Assembly: GCF_025821625.1 (NCBI RefSeq)
Contig: NZ_JACKSH010000119.1
Coordinates: 1 to 64,000 of the forward strand
DNA: 64,000 bases
DNA from: Mycolicibacterium pyrenivorans
GTDB taxonomy: Bacteria; Actinomycetota; Actinomycetes; Mycobacteriales; Mycobacteriaceae
Reading direction: 5' to 3'
Of this stretch, positions 54,619-63,155 are shown in pieces (the first letter of the stretch is position 1; the number at the start of each line of letters is the position of its first letter). Below the pieces are notes generated by a model. The model was given only the letters and a program-made list of their open reading frames with translations, was not told the DNA's origin and did not search any database. Made by a program: the position numbers and the translations under genes.

Positions 54619-54859
54619 ATATCCGCGGGGCGCGATTCGTCACCCTGAACCACGTCTTGCCGACCAGTGTGTCGGGCACGAATCGCATGCACTCACCCGG
54701 GCCGCACAATGCGCACTGGGACCCTGCCCGGAAATGGTCGTGTGCACCTCGTCGGTGACCGCATAGACAACTACGACTCATAGAGCCAGGCTCGACCCGG
54801 ACACTGTGGCGGCGGTGGTAGCCGCCTGAAGACTTCGTGAGGAACCTTCTTCGTGGCCG

Positions 54860-56221
54860 TCAGGCTCTGCGGCGCAACGGCCCCAACAGTGCGGTCACGG
54901 GACTCACCATGGCCCGTGTCATGCAGTAACCCTGCGCACGCGACTGCTTGCCGAGGAAGGCCGCGAAGTAGTTGGCGACAGCGTAGGACCCCACGGTTGC
55001 CAGAGCCGCTCCTTGGAGTCCGCACAGCCCGATGAGCCAGAACACGAGCGCCACGTTGGTGAGCGCGCCGAGTGCGTGCCGCACCAGTGAGGACCATAGG
55101 TAACCCTCGGCGATGATCCACTTCGAGTAGACGGCCCCCATGAACACGAACGGTGAGGCCCAGATGTGGATGAGCAGGATGCCGAACACCGGCTGCAGAT
55201 CGGCGCTGAGGAGATGTCTGACGGGCGACAGGCAGACCGCGGTGACGACCGCGGCGACCGCCAGCCCGCCTTGGAACGCGCGATCGTAGGCGACCTGGAG
55301 CATGCGTCGGTAACGGCTATCCGAACCGGTGTGCCGCGCTTCGTCCAACGCGTGCAGCAGCACCGGCAGAGTGGAGTTCATGATCACCACGGGCAGGATG
55401 TACGCGAGCTCACTGGCCCGCGCCGCGAGCGAGTAGACGCCCACCGCCGCCGAGCCGAGCAGCGGCTGGATGATCACGACGTTTGCGCGAAGGTTGACTT
55501 GGTTGGCGATCCCCGACAGCGCCAATGGGCTGGAGTCGCGCACCATGGCGCGGATCTCCGCTCGGGACGGTCGGGTCATGGCTGGAGCGGATGGGTCCCG
55601 GCAGAACCGCCACAGAATCCACAGGCTGGTCAGCGCGGCCTCGGCGACGTAGATGCCGATGAACAGCCACAAGTTCGGCAGGATCACCATGCTCGCGACG
55701 CGCACGGCCAACATGAGCGTGACCGTGATGATGCGGATTTCGGCAGCGCGGCGGCTGCGCATGTGGGCCATGTACCACAGCTCGGGAGCGTCGAGCGCGC
55801 GGAAGAACAGCGAGGTCAACGCAACCAGGGTCGCCACCGAAGTCAACGTGTCACCGCTGGTGAAGCTGATTGCTGCGAGCAGGACGAAGGTGGCTACGCA
55901 GAACAGTTCTCGGATCAGCAGGATCGCCGCGACCGAGCGGGTCCCTCGGGCGCCTTCGGCGACGATGTACTTGATGCCCAGTCCGCTCAGTCCCGCGGTC
56001 GTCACCGAGAGCCCCACCATGCACAGGGCCATCGCATAGGAGTACACGCCGTACTCGCGCAGAGGCAGCACCCAGGCGAGCGCGATCGAGAACAACGACC
56101 CGCTGGCCAGATTCACGATCTGCTGCACCGCATTCCATGCCGAATTGCGGCGCACGGTGCGGGGGCTGTGCGGCTCGGTGGATGGGCCGACCGCTGGGTC
56201 GGCGGCTACCTCACTCGTCAT
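54860..56221 (-). CDS. Polysaccharide flippase (Wzx/MATE-like, ExoT-like)
   Basis: The 453-residue integral membrane protein has about 12 helices in the polysaccharide-export pattern, beginning RRNSAWNAVQQIVNLASGSLF. It likely flips a lipid-linked repeat unit across the membrane. ATG 56221 overlaps the pyruvyl transferase stop as ATGA, so the two are translationally coupled. It ends the minus-strand cluster. Confidence 0.88.
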   Translation of the reverse strand: MTSEVAADPAVGPSTEPHSPRTVRRNSAWNAVQQIVNLASGSLFSIALAWVLPLREYGVYSYAMALCMVGLSVTTAGLSGLGIKYIVAEGARGTRSVAAILLIRELFCVATFVLLAAISFTSGDTLTSVATLVALTSLFFRALDAPELWYMAHMRSRRAAEIRIITVTLMLAVRVASMVILPNLWLFIGIYVAEAALTSLWILWRFCRDPSAPAMTRPSRAEIRAMVRDSSPLALSGIANQVNLRANVVIIQPLLGSAAVGVYSLAARASELAYILPVVIMNSTLPVLLHALDEARHTGSDSRYRRMLQVAYDRAFQGGLAVAAVVTAVCLSPVRHLLSADLQPVFGILLIHIWASPFVFMGAVYSKWIIAEGYLWSSLVRHALGALTNVALVFWLIGLCGLQGAALATVGSYAVANYFAAFLGKQSRAQGYCMTRAMVSPVTALLGPLRRRA

Positions 56222-57309
56222 CGGCTGGACAGCACCTCGATGGTTCTCCCCCACATCGAGTCGACGTTTGCGACCAGTTCCGGGAGGCGGTCTTTCTGAC
56301 GGGTGTGGCCTGCGGTGTCCGCCAGCATCTGCGACAGCGCGGCGCCCGGATCGGTCTCGGGGGTGATCAACCGATCCGGGACACAGAAGTCGTCTAGCAG
56401 TTCCCGGTACTTGTGCGACCAGCCGAACGCCAGCGTCGGTACGCACTGTGACAGACATCCGACCACGGCGTGGAACCTGCTGGCGACGGCCGCCGACGCT
56501 TGTCCGAGAACGGCTTTGAGAACCAGCGGGTCCGCACTCGTGAACAGCGGGGCGTCGATGCACCTGGCGAGTTCGTCGGCGACATCGGCATCGCTCTCCT
56601 CGTGCACGACCACGACGGACGTCATGCCGTGGGCGCGCGCGGCCACGCTGAACGCGGCCAGGTGCTCCACATACTGCAGGCGGCCGAGACCGCCGTGGGT
56701 GAACAGCTTGGTGTTCGGCACCAGCGCCAGGAACTGCTCCTCGACCGGGTCGATGTCGGCCGGCTTCATCCCGATGGTGAAGTCGGGACTGCGCACGACG
56801 GGAGTGGCGGTGTGGAGACCTCGCAGATACGTCTCGCTGACGCCGTCGCGTACATAGACCAGACTCGCCTGCGCGAGCACCTCTTGCGACCAGCGTCGCG
56901 TGTCCGCACGTTCGAACGGGCCGAAGGCCTGCGGCAACAGCACCTTAGGCACCCCGCGGCGCGCCCATGCCCGCCCCACCAGCGCCTCCCTGCGCGGCAG
57001 CGCCGCATCGAACTGGTCGGTGTAGTGAAATCCGGAAGCGTCGAGCACCCCGCCGATCTCGCGGTCGGCGGTCAGCCCGTAGGCCGTCCTGATGATCGCC
57101 GGGGCCAGATTTCCGACCGACTGGCTCACCCGCGGGACAGCCGGATGGTAGAGGGTCTGGCGCAAACCCAGCCGCGAACGCACCGCGTAGTCGGTGATCG
57201 GCGGCGGGATCGACAGTTCGAAGTGTTCGTCCAGCCGCGCGCAGATCGCCTGGAGCATCAGGTGCGCACCCTTGTTGCGCGTATTGGTTCCGCGGATGTC
57301 GATGATCAC
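56218..57309 (-). CDS. Polysaccharide pyruvyl transferase
   Basis: The 363-residue enzyme belongs to the PF04230-type family that transfers pyruvate from PEP to sugars as a ketal. It has the N-terminal RGTNTRNKGAHLMLQAI, the central QAFGPFER and VRDGVSETYL motifs and the C-terminal ASRFHAVVGCLSQCVPTLAFGW segment. Start is GTG 57309, overlapping the nitroreductase stop (GTGA). It would pyruvylate the repeat unit that the flippase then exports. Confidence 0.9.
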   Translation of the reverse strand: MIIDIRGTNTRNKGAHLMLQAICARLDEHFELSIPPPITDYAVRSRLGLRQTLYHPAVPRVSQSVGNLAPAIIRTAYGLTADREIGGVLDASGFHYTDQFDAALPRREALVGRAWARRGVPKVLLPQAFGPFERADTRRWSQEVLAQASLVYVRDGVSETYLRGLHTATPVVRSPDFTIGMKPADIDPVEEQFLALVPNTKLFTHGGLGRLQYVEHLAAFSVAARAHGMTSVVVVHEESDADVADELARCIDAPLFTSADPLVLKAVLGQASAAVASRFHAVVGCLSQCVPTLAFGWSHKYRELLDDFCVPDRLITPETDPGAALSQMLADTAGHTRQKDRLPELVANVDSMWGRTIEVLSSR

Positions 57310-58367
57310 AGCGCCCGGTACCTCCGGATCTCGTCGACCTGCCGCTTGGCCGAGAACGGCACCAGCGCTTCGGGATCCGCATATCCGTACGCCACCAGCA
57401 TGACGACGCGCTCGTGAGGCTCCATCCCGAGCAACCGGCGCATCTCTGCCTCGCGGTCGGGGAGGTCGGGCCAGTTGATGCAGCAACTGTTGACTCCCTG
57501 CGCCTCCAGCCCATAGATCAAACCCATCGCGGCCAGGCAGCCGTCGATGTAGATCAGGTGCCGGTCGCGGGTGTCGAAGAACGCGGCCAGGTTCCCGATG
57601 ATGACGATCAGCCCGGGGATCTGATGGTCGTAACCGTCTGTGCCCATCGGGATCGCAGCCACCTTGGCGATGCTGGCGGGGTCGTCGAAGATCTCGAATC
57701 GGTACGGCTGGCGGTTGCACGCCGTCGGTGACTCGGCGGCGATCCGCACTGCTCGGTCGACGAGATCGCGGGCCACCGGCTCGGACGTGAACCAGCGCAC
57801 CGACCGCCGGCCGGTGGCAAGCAACTCCAGATCGTCGATCTTCACCGTGGCCATCGGCACTTCCGCCATGTGCGGCCCGCTCTCGGGTTCTGCGGTGTCG
57901 ACGAACGTGACCGCTTCACGGAACTTGTTGCGTGCCTGCATGATCAACTGGTGCTCTGACGACGCAGTGACACTGAAGTAGTTCACCAGGACTGAGTACA
58001 TCCAGCTGAATTCGGGTTGGTGCGGCTGCAGAACTCGCTGAGTCACTCCGCCGTGGAAGGCGTCGATCGTTTCAGCGATGTAGTCGGTCGCGAATTGGCT
58101 TCGAGTCGGGCGCATGGTCAGACCCTTCTCGATGCGGTGCACATTGCGTCGCAGGAGATAGAAGTCGGTTCCCGAGGCGACGGAACGCTCGTAGGCACGG
58201 ATCCCGCGTCGCACATGACGACGTTCGCGCCCCAGTGCGGTGCCCGTCAACTTGTATCGCTGCCGCCGGAGCACGCGGCGTGCCCGCGCGATCAGGTCCC
58301 GGAATCCGTTGTCTCTCAGTGTTTCCATGTCGACGTGTCCGACTCCGTAGACTCTCATCGCAGGCAC
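57306..58367 (-). CDS. Nitroreductase-family protein
   Basis: The 353-residue protein has an N-terminal extension of about 150 residues before a nitroreductase core: RRSVRWFTSEPVARDLVDRAV, AAESPTACNRQPYRFEIFDD, IYIDGCLAAMGLIYGLEAQGVNSCCINW and the ending VMLVAYGYADPEALVPFSAKR. The core binds FMN in relatives. Its place between surface-polysaccharide genes and its coupling to the pyruvyl transferase suggest a sugar- or lipid-linked redox role, which is inferred. Start may be 58367, 58358 or 58328. Confidence 0.8.
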   Translation of the reverse strand: MPAMRVYGVGHVDMETLRDNGFRDLIARARRVLRRQRYKLTGTALGRERRHVRRGIRAYERSVASGTDFYLLRRNVHRIEKGLTMRPTRSQFATDYIAETIDAFHGGVTQRVLQPHQPEFSWMYSVLVNYFSVTASSEHQLIMQARNKFREAVTFVDTAEPESGPHMAEVPMATVKIDDLELLATGRRSVRWFTSEPVARDLVDRAVRIAAESPTACNRQPYRFEIFDDPASIAKVAAIPMGTDGYDHQIPGLIVIIGNLAAFFDTRDRHLIYIDGCLAAMGLIYGLEAQGVNSCCINWPDLPDREAEMRRLLGMEPHERVVMLVAYGYADPEALVPFSAKRQVDEIRRYRAL

Positions 58368-58407
58368 CCTTGCGGTTTCGGCAACCTACAGTCGAAACGG
58401 CGCGCTG

Positions 58408-59142
58408 TCATGTCAGCGGATACCGACGCACCCAGTCCACCGTCTGTCGTCCGCCCGAGGAGGTGTCGCCGCCGAAGTTGTCGAGCTGGATGCACAAGTG
58501 CATCGGGCGCGGCGGGAAGGTCATCGGATCGGTGGAGGTCCACCATGGGTTGCCGTCGACGTAGGCGGTGATGTGTTCGGGAGTCCACTCGACCGCCCAG
58601 CTGTGCCACGCTGTGGCGTCGATCGGGATCTCGGCGTGCTCCCACCAGTTGTCGGGACCGTAGTGCAGGTTGTACTCGACCACCTGCCGCGCGGGATCCC
58701 AGATCTCCATGAAGTCGATCTCGCCGCCCACGGGCCAGTCTTCGGCGTCGGGCCACAGCAGCAGCACGGAGTGATACGCCGTTGCTGCGGGCGCTGATTG
58801 GATGCAGACCTCCCACCGTCCGTACAGCTGACCTGGATTCCATGCCATCCCTCCTGAATTTCCCCACGGATCTGCCATGATCGAGAGTTGCCCGTCAGCG
58901 ACCGACACCGCGGCCGGGGTCCGGCGGCCGTTGCCGGCGTGGCCCTTGCTGTCATAGACGCGCCAGCCGGGCAGCGCCGGGTCGTCGAACTCATCAGCGC
59001 GGTCGGGTGGTCCCCACCCGTATCGGGCCGCGGCGGTCGTCGCGCACCGACCGTCGTCGGCCCTTGCGGTGGGCGTGATTGCGATCGACGCGAGCGCCAC
59101 CGCCACAGCGATCGCGTTTGTGAGAACACTTTTCGTGCGCAT
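58408..59142 (-). CDS. Secreted GH16 glycanase
   Basis: The 244-residue protein has a signal peptide (TNAIAVAVALASIAITPTA, cleavage near ARADDG). The GH16 catalytic motif GEIDFMEIW gives nucleophile E141, D143 and acid/base E146. Tryptophan-rich glycan-binding strands (GRWEVCIQSAP, WWTSTDP) are visible. GH16 enzymes cut beta-1,3- or beta-1,4-linked glucans or galactans. It starts 2 bp after a second GH16 gene. Confidence 0.9.
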   Translation of the reverse strand: MRTKSVLTNAIAVAVALASIAITPTARADDGRCATTAAARYGWGPPDRADEFDDPALPGWRVYDSKGHAGNGRRTPAAVSVADGQLSIMADPWGNSGGMAWNPGQLYGRWEVCIQSAPAATAYHSVLLLWPDAEDWPVGGEIDFMEIWDPARQVVEYNLHYGPDNWWEHAEIPIDATAWHSWAVEWTPEHITAYVDGNPWWTSTDPMTFPPRPMHLCIQLDNFGGDTSSGGRQTVDWVRRYPLT

Positions 59143-59144
59143 CG

Positions 59145-60011
59145 CTATACCCAGTACCTGACCCAGTCGACTCGCATCGTGGCCGGGAACTGCGTCTTCG
59201 GGCCGACGGGCCCTGGCCACTGGCCGCCCACGGCGACATTGAGGACGACGTACATCGGTGCGTCGAACACCCAGTCCGCGCCGGCGGGCGCCGAGCTCCT
59301 GCTGTAGGAGCCGACGACGTGACCGTCCAGACCGATCTTGACGGTGCCCGGCTCCCGATACACCTGGAACACATGGTAGTCGTCGGAGAGGTTGACGCCC
59401 GCATTCCCGTCGGCCGATTGTTTCCACGCCTTGTCGCTGTCGCTCGACATCGGACCATGAATGGCGTTGTGGTAGTTGACGCTCGAGTTCACGATCTCGA
59501 TGATGTCGATCTCTCCGCTCTCGGGCCAGCCGACTTTCCACACGTCGACGCCGAGCAACCAGAACGCAGAGTGGATGCCCTGCCCCTCGGGCATCCGGAT
59601 CCGGGCTTCCAGCAACCCGTATCGGACCTCGACGCGCTTGCGGGAAACCAGTCGCGCCGAGGTGAAGCCGTCACCGTCCCGACGGGCCTGGATCAACAGC
59701 CGGCCGGCACCGTCCAGGCGAACGTTGTCGCGGCTCTTTGTGTATGCCTGTTCCTCGTCGTTACCCCAGCCGCCGGCGCCGGTGTCGTAAACCCAGTACC
59801 GCGGGTCGGGCGCGGACCCCTCCGGACCATCGAACTCATCGGCGCCCGCCAACGTCATTCCGGTCGAACTGAGTTCGGTGTCGGAGGTGTACCGCATCGC
59901 GGGTCGGTCCGCGAGTCCGGCGCCGGCGACCGCGGCGAGGACGAGCAGGACCGTCAGCGACGGAGTCCACGTCCACCACTGGCGTCTGCGCCGATCTGGT
60001 CGTCTCACCAT
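59145..60011 (-). CDS. GH16 glycanase (membrane-anchored)
   Basis: The 288-residue protein has an uncleaved-looking hydrophobic anchor (WTPSLTVLLVLAAVAGAGLA, residues 16-35). The catalytic motif GEIDIIEIVN gives E167, D169 and E172, and GGWGNDEEQAYT recalls laminarinase-type GH16. ATG 60011 is used. An earlier ATG at 60080 would overlap the upstream gene much more. It overlaps the lipoprotein hydrolase end by 7 bp. Confidence 0.87.
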   Translation of the reverse strand: MVRRPDRRRRQWWTWTPSLTVLLVLAAVAGAGLADRPAMRYTSDTELSSTGMTLAGADEFDGPEGSAPDPRYWVYDTGAGGWGNDEEQAYTKSRDNVRLDGAGRLLIQARRDGDGFTSARLVSRKRVEVRYGLLEARIRMPEGQGIHSAFWLLGVDVWKVGWPESGEIDIIEIVNSSVNYHNAIHGPMSSDSDKAWKQSADGNAGVNLSDDYHVFQVYREPGTVKIGLDGHVVGSYSRSSAPAGADWVFDAPMYVVLNVAVGGQWPGPVGPKTQFPATMRVDWVRYWV

Positions 60012-60784
60012 CGTCGGTTGAACCACTTCGCGATGTCCTCGGGTTGCATGCACGACGGGTCCAGGTGTCCGCCTGTGCACGACACGACGGAGATGTCGGC
60101 GACGCTCTGGAAGCGGTTGCGGAAGGCATCAGCGTTGCGGGCCGTCGACACCAGCGAGTCGCCGTCACTGGCGTAGAACCTCATCCGCTTGCCCGCCAGC
60201 GCTTCCGGCGGGAGGTCGACCGGGTTGGACTGCGCCATCGTGTTCTCCGGGTACGCCGCCGCTAGCGCGAACTCGTACTGCTGCGGAGCGCTGGTCAGAT
60301 CCAGCGCCGGACTGATCGCGACCAGTCCCTGCACCGCGGGGTCATGGTTCTCGGCCAGGATGTTGACCGCCGCCACGGCGCCCATCGACTCGGCCAGCAA
60401 GTGCACCGTGTAGACGTTGTACTGAGCTCGTGCCACGCGTGCGAGTTCGAGGTAGTCCCTGCGTGATTCGGGATTTCCGAACGAGTTCCCCCTGGCATTG
60501 CTCGCCACCACGGCGTATCCCGAGTTGATCAGCATGTCGGTCAGGGGCCTGTGCTGGTCGTCGAGCAGCACCAGTTCGTTGGCGTCGAGGCCGTGGAAGA
60601 ACACCACCAGGGCCCGCGGTTTCTCTCCTCGCTTGGCGATGCCCAAGGTGCCCTGCCCGTCGATATACACCCTGGTGTAGTCGTACTGACTGGGGGCCTC
60701 GCGCGCGCAACCGGCCAAGGTCGCCACCACCGACGCGATGACCAAGACGAGCGAGACCGTCCGCGCCGTCAGGCCGTTGGACAT
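60005..60784 (-). CDS. Lipoprotein alpha/beta hydrolase
   Basis: The 259-residue protein has a lipobox (VATLAGCARE), so it is anchored on the outer face of the membrane. The hydrolase domain shows ALVVFFHGLDANE (oxyanion), nucleophile AESMGAVAA, acid near YASDGDSLV and His in GGHLDPS. It resembles monoglyceride-lipase or acyl-esterase types. Its place in the cluster suggests removal or transfer of an acyl group on the glycan, but this is inference. Confidence 0.82.
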   Translation of the reverse strand: MSNGLTARTVSLVLVIASVVATLAGCAREAPSQYDYTRVYIDGQGTLGIAKRGEKPRALVVFFHGLDANELVLLDDQHRPLTDMLINSGYAVVASNARGNSFGNPESRRDYLELARVARAQYNVYTVHLLAESMGAVAAVNILAENHDPAVQGLVAISPALDLTSAPQQYEFALAAAYPENTMAQSNPVDLPPEALAGKRMRFYASDGDSLVSTARNADAFRNRFQSVADISVVSCTGGHLDPSCMQPEDIAKWFNRRW

Positions 60785-61941
60785 CCGAGCACCTCCCGGT
60801 ACGTCTTCGCGAAGTGCTCGGCGCGCACCTGCGCGGTGTACTCGTTCTCGACCCGTTCGCGCGCCGTCGCGACGATTCGCTCACGCAGCGCCGGATCGTT
60901 GATCAGCTCCTCGACGGCGCTCGCCGCAGCGTGCGGGTCCCCGGGCCGCACCAACATGCCGGTGCTGTGGTCGGTGATGAAGTCCAGGGGTCCGCCGGAG
61001 GCGCTCACCACCACGGGGACCCCGCATGCCTGCGCCTCCAGGATGATCAGACCGAACGGCTCCTCCACCGAGGGGCACGCGAGCACGTCAACGGCCCGCA
61101 ACACCGCCGCGACGTCCTCGACCGGCGGAAGAATGCGAAAGGCTCCCGGTATCAGTTCGTCTGCCAGAGCGAGCAGCTCCTCGAGATAGCTGCCGTCGTC
61201 CTTGCTCGGGGCGCCCACCAGAGCCAGGTGCGCGTCGGTTCCCCGTCTGCGTAGTTCGGCGAGGGCGCCGACGAGTGTGTGCAGTCCCTTTTCGGGATCG
61301 ATGCGCCCGACCGCGGCCACCAGCACGCCCTGGGGAGCGGCGGTGAGATGGTTGCGCCAGAACGTGGGAGCACCAACGGGACTGAACTTCTCCACGTCGA
61401 TGCCCTGCGCGATGACGACCGCGCGGCGCCTCGCCCACGTAGGCAGTTGATCGCGCACCGCGGTGCTGGTCGCGACCGCCCGCGACGCGAGCGCGACCGC
61501 TATCCCGAGCAGCAACCGGCCGACCCCGGGAGCGACGATGTCGTGCAGCTCGACCAGCGCCTTCCTGCGGGTCAGCCAGCCGGCGAGCGCGCAGTCGAAG
61601 TGAGTGAGGATGCTGTTCGAGTGGATCACCTCGGCATCGACACGCTTGGCAGCCGCCGCCACCCGGATCGCGGCGAGGACGGTCAGGAACGGTAGCCGCA
61701 CCAGCTCGGCCAGGGAGTTGAGTTTGGACCCGTTGCTGGTCCGGACGCCGCCACGTTCCGGCAGTTCGACTCCGACGAAGTCGAAACCCAGGGTGCGCCA
61801 GCGCTTCTCGAGCTCCCCGCCGGGGCGGGCGGCGAGCACGACGGTGAAACCTCGCGCGGAGAGCTCCGGCGCCAGGTTGAGCAGGCTGTGCTCGGTACCC
61901 ATGACGTCGCGGGAGTGTGACACCGCCATCACCCGGACCAT
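60769..61941 (-). CDS. GT4-family glycosyltransferase
   Basis: The 390-residue enzyme has a GT-B fold. The N-terminal HSRDVMGTEHSLLNLAPEL gives the acceptor side. The C-terminal donor site holds VGRIDPEKGLHTL and CPSVEEPFGLIILEAQACGVPVV with the EX7E motif. It is probably a retaining transferase acting on a lipid-linked oligosaccharide. ATG 61941 is used and the 3' end overlaps the lipoprotein hydrolase by 16 bp. Confidence 0.92.
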   Translation of the reverse strand: MVRVMAVSHSRDVMGTEHSLLNLAPELSARGFTVVLAARPGGELEKRWRTLGFDFVGVELPERGGVRTSNGSKLNSLAELVRLPFLTVLAAIRVAAAAKRVDAEVIHSNSILTHFDCALAGWLTRRKALVELHDIVAPGVGRLLLGIAVALASRAVATSTAVRDQLPTWARRRAVVIAQGIDVEKFSPVGAPTFWRNHLTAAPQGVLVAAVGRIDPEKGLHTLVGALAELRRRGTDAHLALVGAPSKDDGSYLEELLALADELIPGAFRILPPVEDVAAVLRAVDVLACPSVEEPFGLIILEAQACGVPVVVSASGGPLDFITDHSTGMLVRPGDPHAAASAVEELINDPALRERIVATARERVENEYTAQVRAEHFAKTYREVLGCPTA

Positions 61942-63155
61942 GGTGTGACCGCCTGATGCGAGACGTGTCCGTGGACCTGGCGGCCGAACGTGGTGAGTGC
62001 CTCCTGGACAGCGTCCGCGGACACCACGTTGTCGTGGAACGACGCGGAGACGACTGATGCGCGCGATGTTTCGGAGACGAGGAAAGTCAAGCCGTGGGGA
62101 CCGTCGGGTTCGACGCCACCCGCGTAGATCGGCGGCTCGCCGGGAAGGAACGGCAATGCGTCGATCTGGGGAGGCTGACCGACCGAGCTGAAGGTCACGC
62201 GAACCGGCCTCGTGGGGTCCGACGACGCCGGCGCCGCCCGGTAGGGCCGCACCGACGCCATCGTCGCGAGGGCCTGGGTGGCGACCGGCCGGGCCGACCG
62301 CAGCGTCGCCCTCATCATGGCGGTGATCGCCTCGGGGCGGTGCCGGTGGTCGACGTTGAACGGTACGCCGGTGACGAAGTTGCCGTCCAGCGAATCGTCC
62401 GACAGATAGCGCCTGAGGTCCACGACGACCGAGACATCCTGTGCCACGGGCACTCCGGCAGAGTCGAGTGCGCGGAGAAGCAGGCTCATGTGCACCGCGA
62501 TCCACGAGGCCCCTGGCGCTGCGTGCATGGCGGCGCGTTTGGCGTCAGCGGGCACCACCGCCACCAGCGTGCGACGCGCAGGGGTCCACGCGGCGGGCGT
62601 TCCGGGTGGGAGGGTGGGCCGGTGGGGCCGGTCGGCCAGCGTGGCGCGCAGCAGAGCGGGATCGCGGCCGAACGTGCGCGCCACGGCGGATCCGAGCGGG
62701 AAGCGCACGGCCGGACCGATCTGCCAGGGATAGGGCTTGTCCGTCAACGCCGTCTGCAACACCGACGCGAACACTTCGTTGAACGTGCGCCCGTCACCGA
62801 TCGCGTGCGACATCCTCAGGCCGAGATATCTGTCGAACCGGACGAGCGCCAAGGGGGTGCGTAGGGACGTATCGCGATCGATGCGGTCGAGCGTCTCGCC
62901 GATGGTGAGCGCAGAGACGAGACCATCACCGTCGACGACGACGGCCTCGCTGGCGCTGTCGCGTTGCGCCGGTGTCCAACGCCGCCGCGCGTCGTCCCAC
63001 CCCCAGCCGATGCGGCAATGCGGGTAGCGCTCGGTGAGCAACTGGACGGCCCGCAACAGCGCCTCGCGGGAGGGCATGTCGAAGGGACCGCACAGCGCCG
63101 CCACCGAGGCGGTGGTCCACGGCAGGTCCCGGCGGGCGATCCGATGGCTACGCAT
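61929..63155 (-). CDS. HxxxDG-type acyltransferase
   Basis: The 408-residue protein carries the condensation/PapA/WES-type catalytic motif HAIGDG (H117, D121). A later TFSSVGQPPQ segment may correspond to the second conserved region of such transferases. Mycobacterial PapA proteins use this fold to acylate trehalose or phthiocerol lipids. Here it may acylate the polysaccharide repeat or its lipid carrier. It overlaps the GT4 start by 13 bp. Confidence 0.8.
   Translation of the reverse strand: MRSHRIARRDLPWTTASVAALCGPFDMPSREALLRAVQLLTERYPHCRIGWGWDDARRRWTPAQRDSASEAVVVDGDGLVSALTIGETLDRIDRDTSLRTPLALVRFDRYLGLRMSHAIGDGRTFNEVFASVLQTALTDKPYPWQIGPAVRFPLGSAVARTFGRDPALLRATLADRPHRPTLPPGTPAAWTPARRTLVAVVPADAKRAAMHAAPGASWIAVHMSLLLRALDSAGVPVAQDVSVVVDLRRYLSDDSLDGNFVTGVPFNVDHRHRPEAITAMMRATLRSARPVATQALATMASVRPYRAAPASSDPTRPVRVTFSSVGQPPQIDALPFLPGEPPIYAGGVEPDGPHGLTFLVSETSRASVVSASFHDNVVSADAVQEALTTFGRQVHGHVSHQAVTPWSG

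Larger units (their letters stand above)
54203..54859. other. Non-coding gap with orphan terminator
   Basis: The 657 bases between the ECF module and the polysaccharide cluster hold no convincing gene on either strand. They contain a weak promoter-like TGCTATGTT near 54428, a plus-strand terminator at 54594-54615, an inverted pair GCGATTCGT/ACGAATCGC at 54632 and 54678, and a short hairpin near 54808-54826. Confidence 0.5.
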
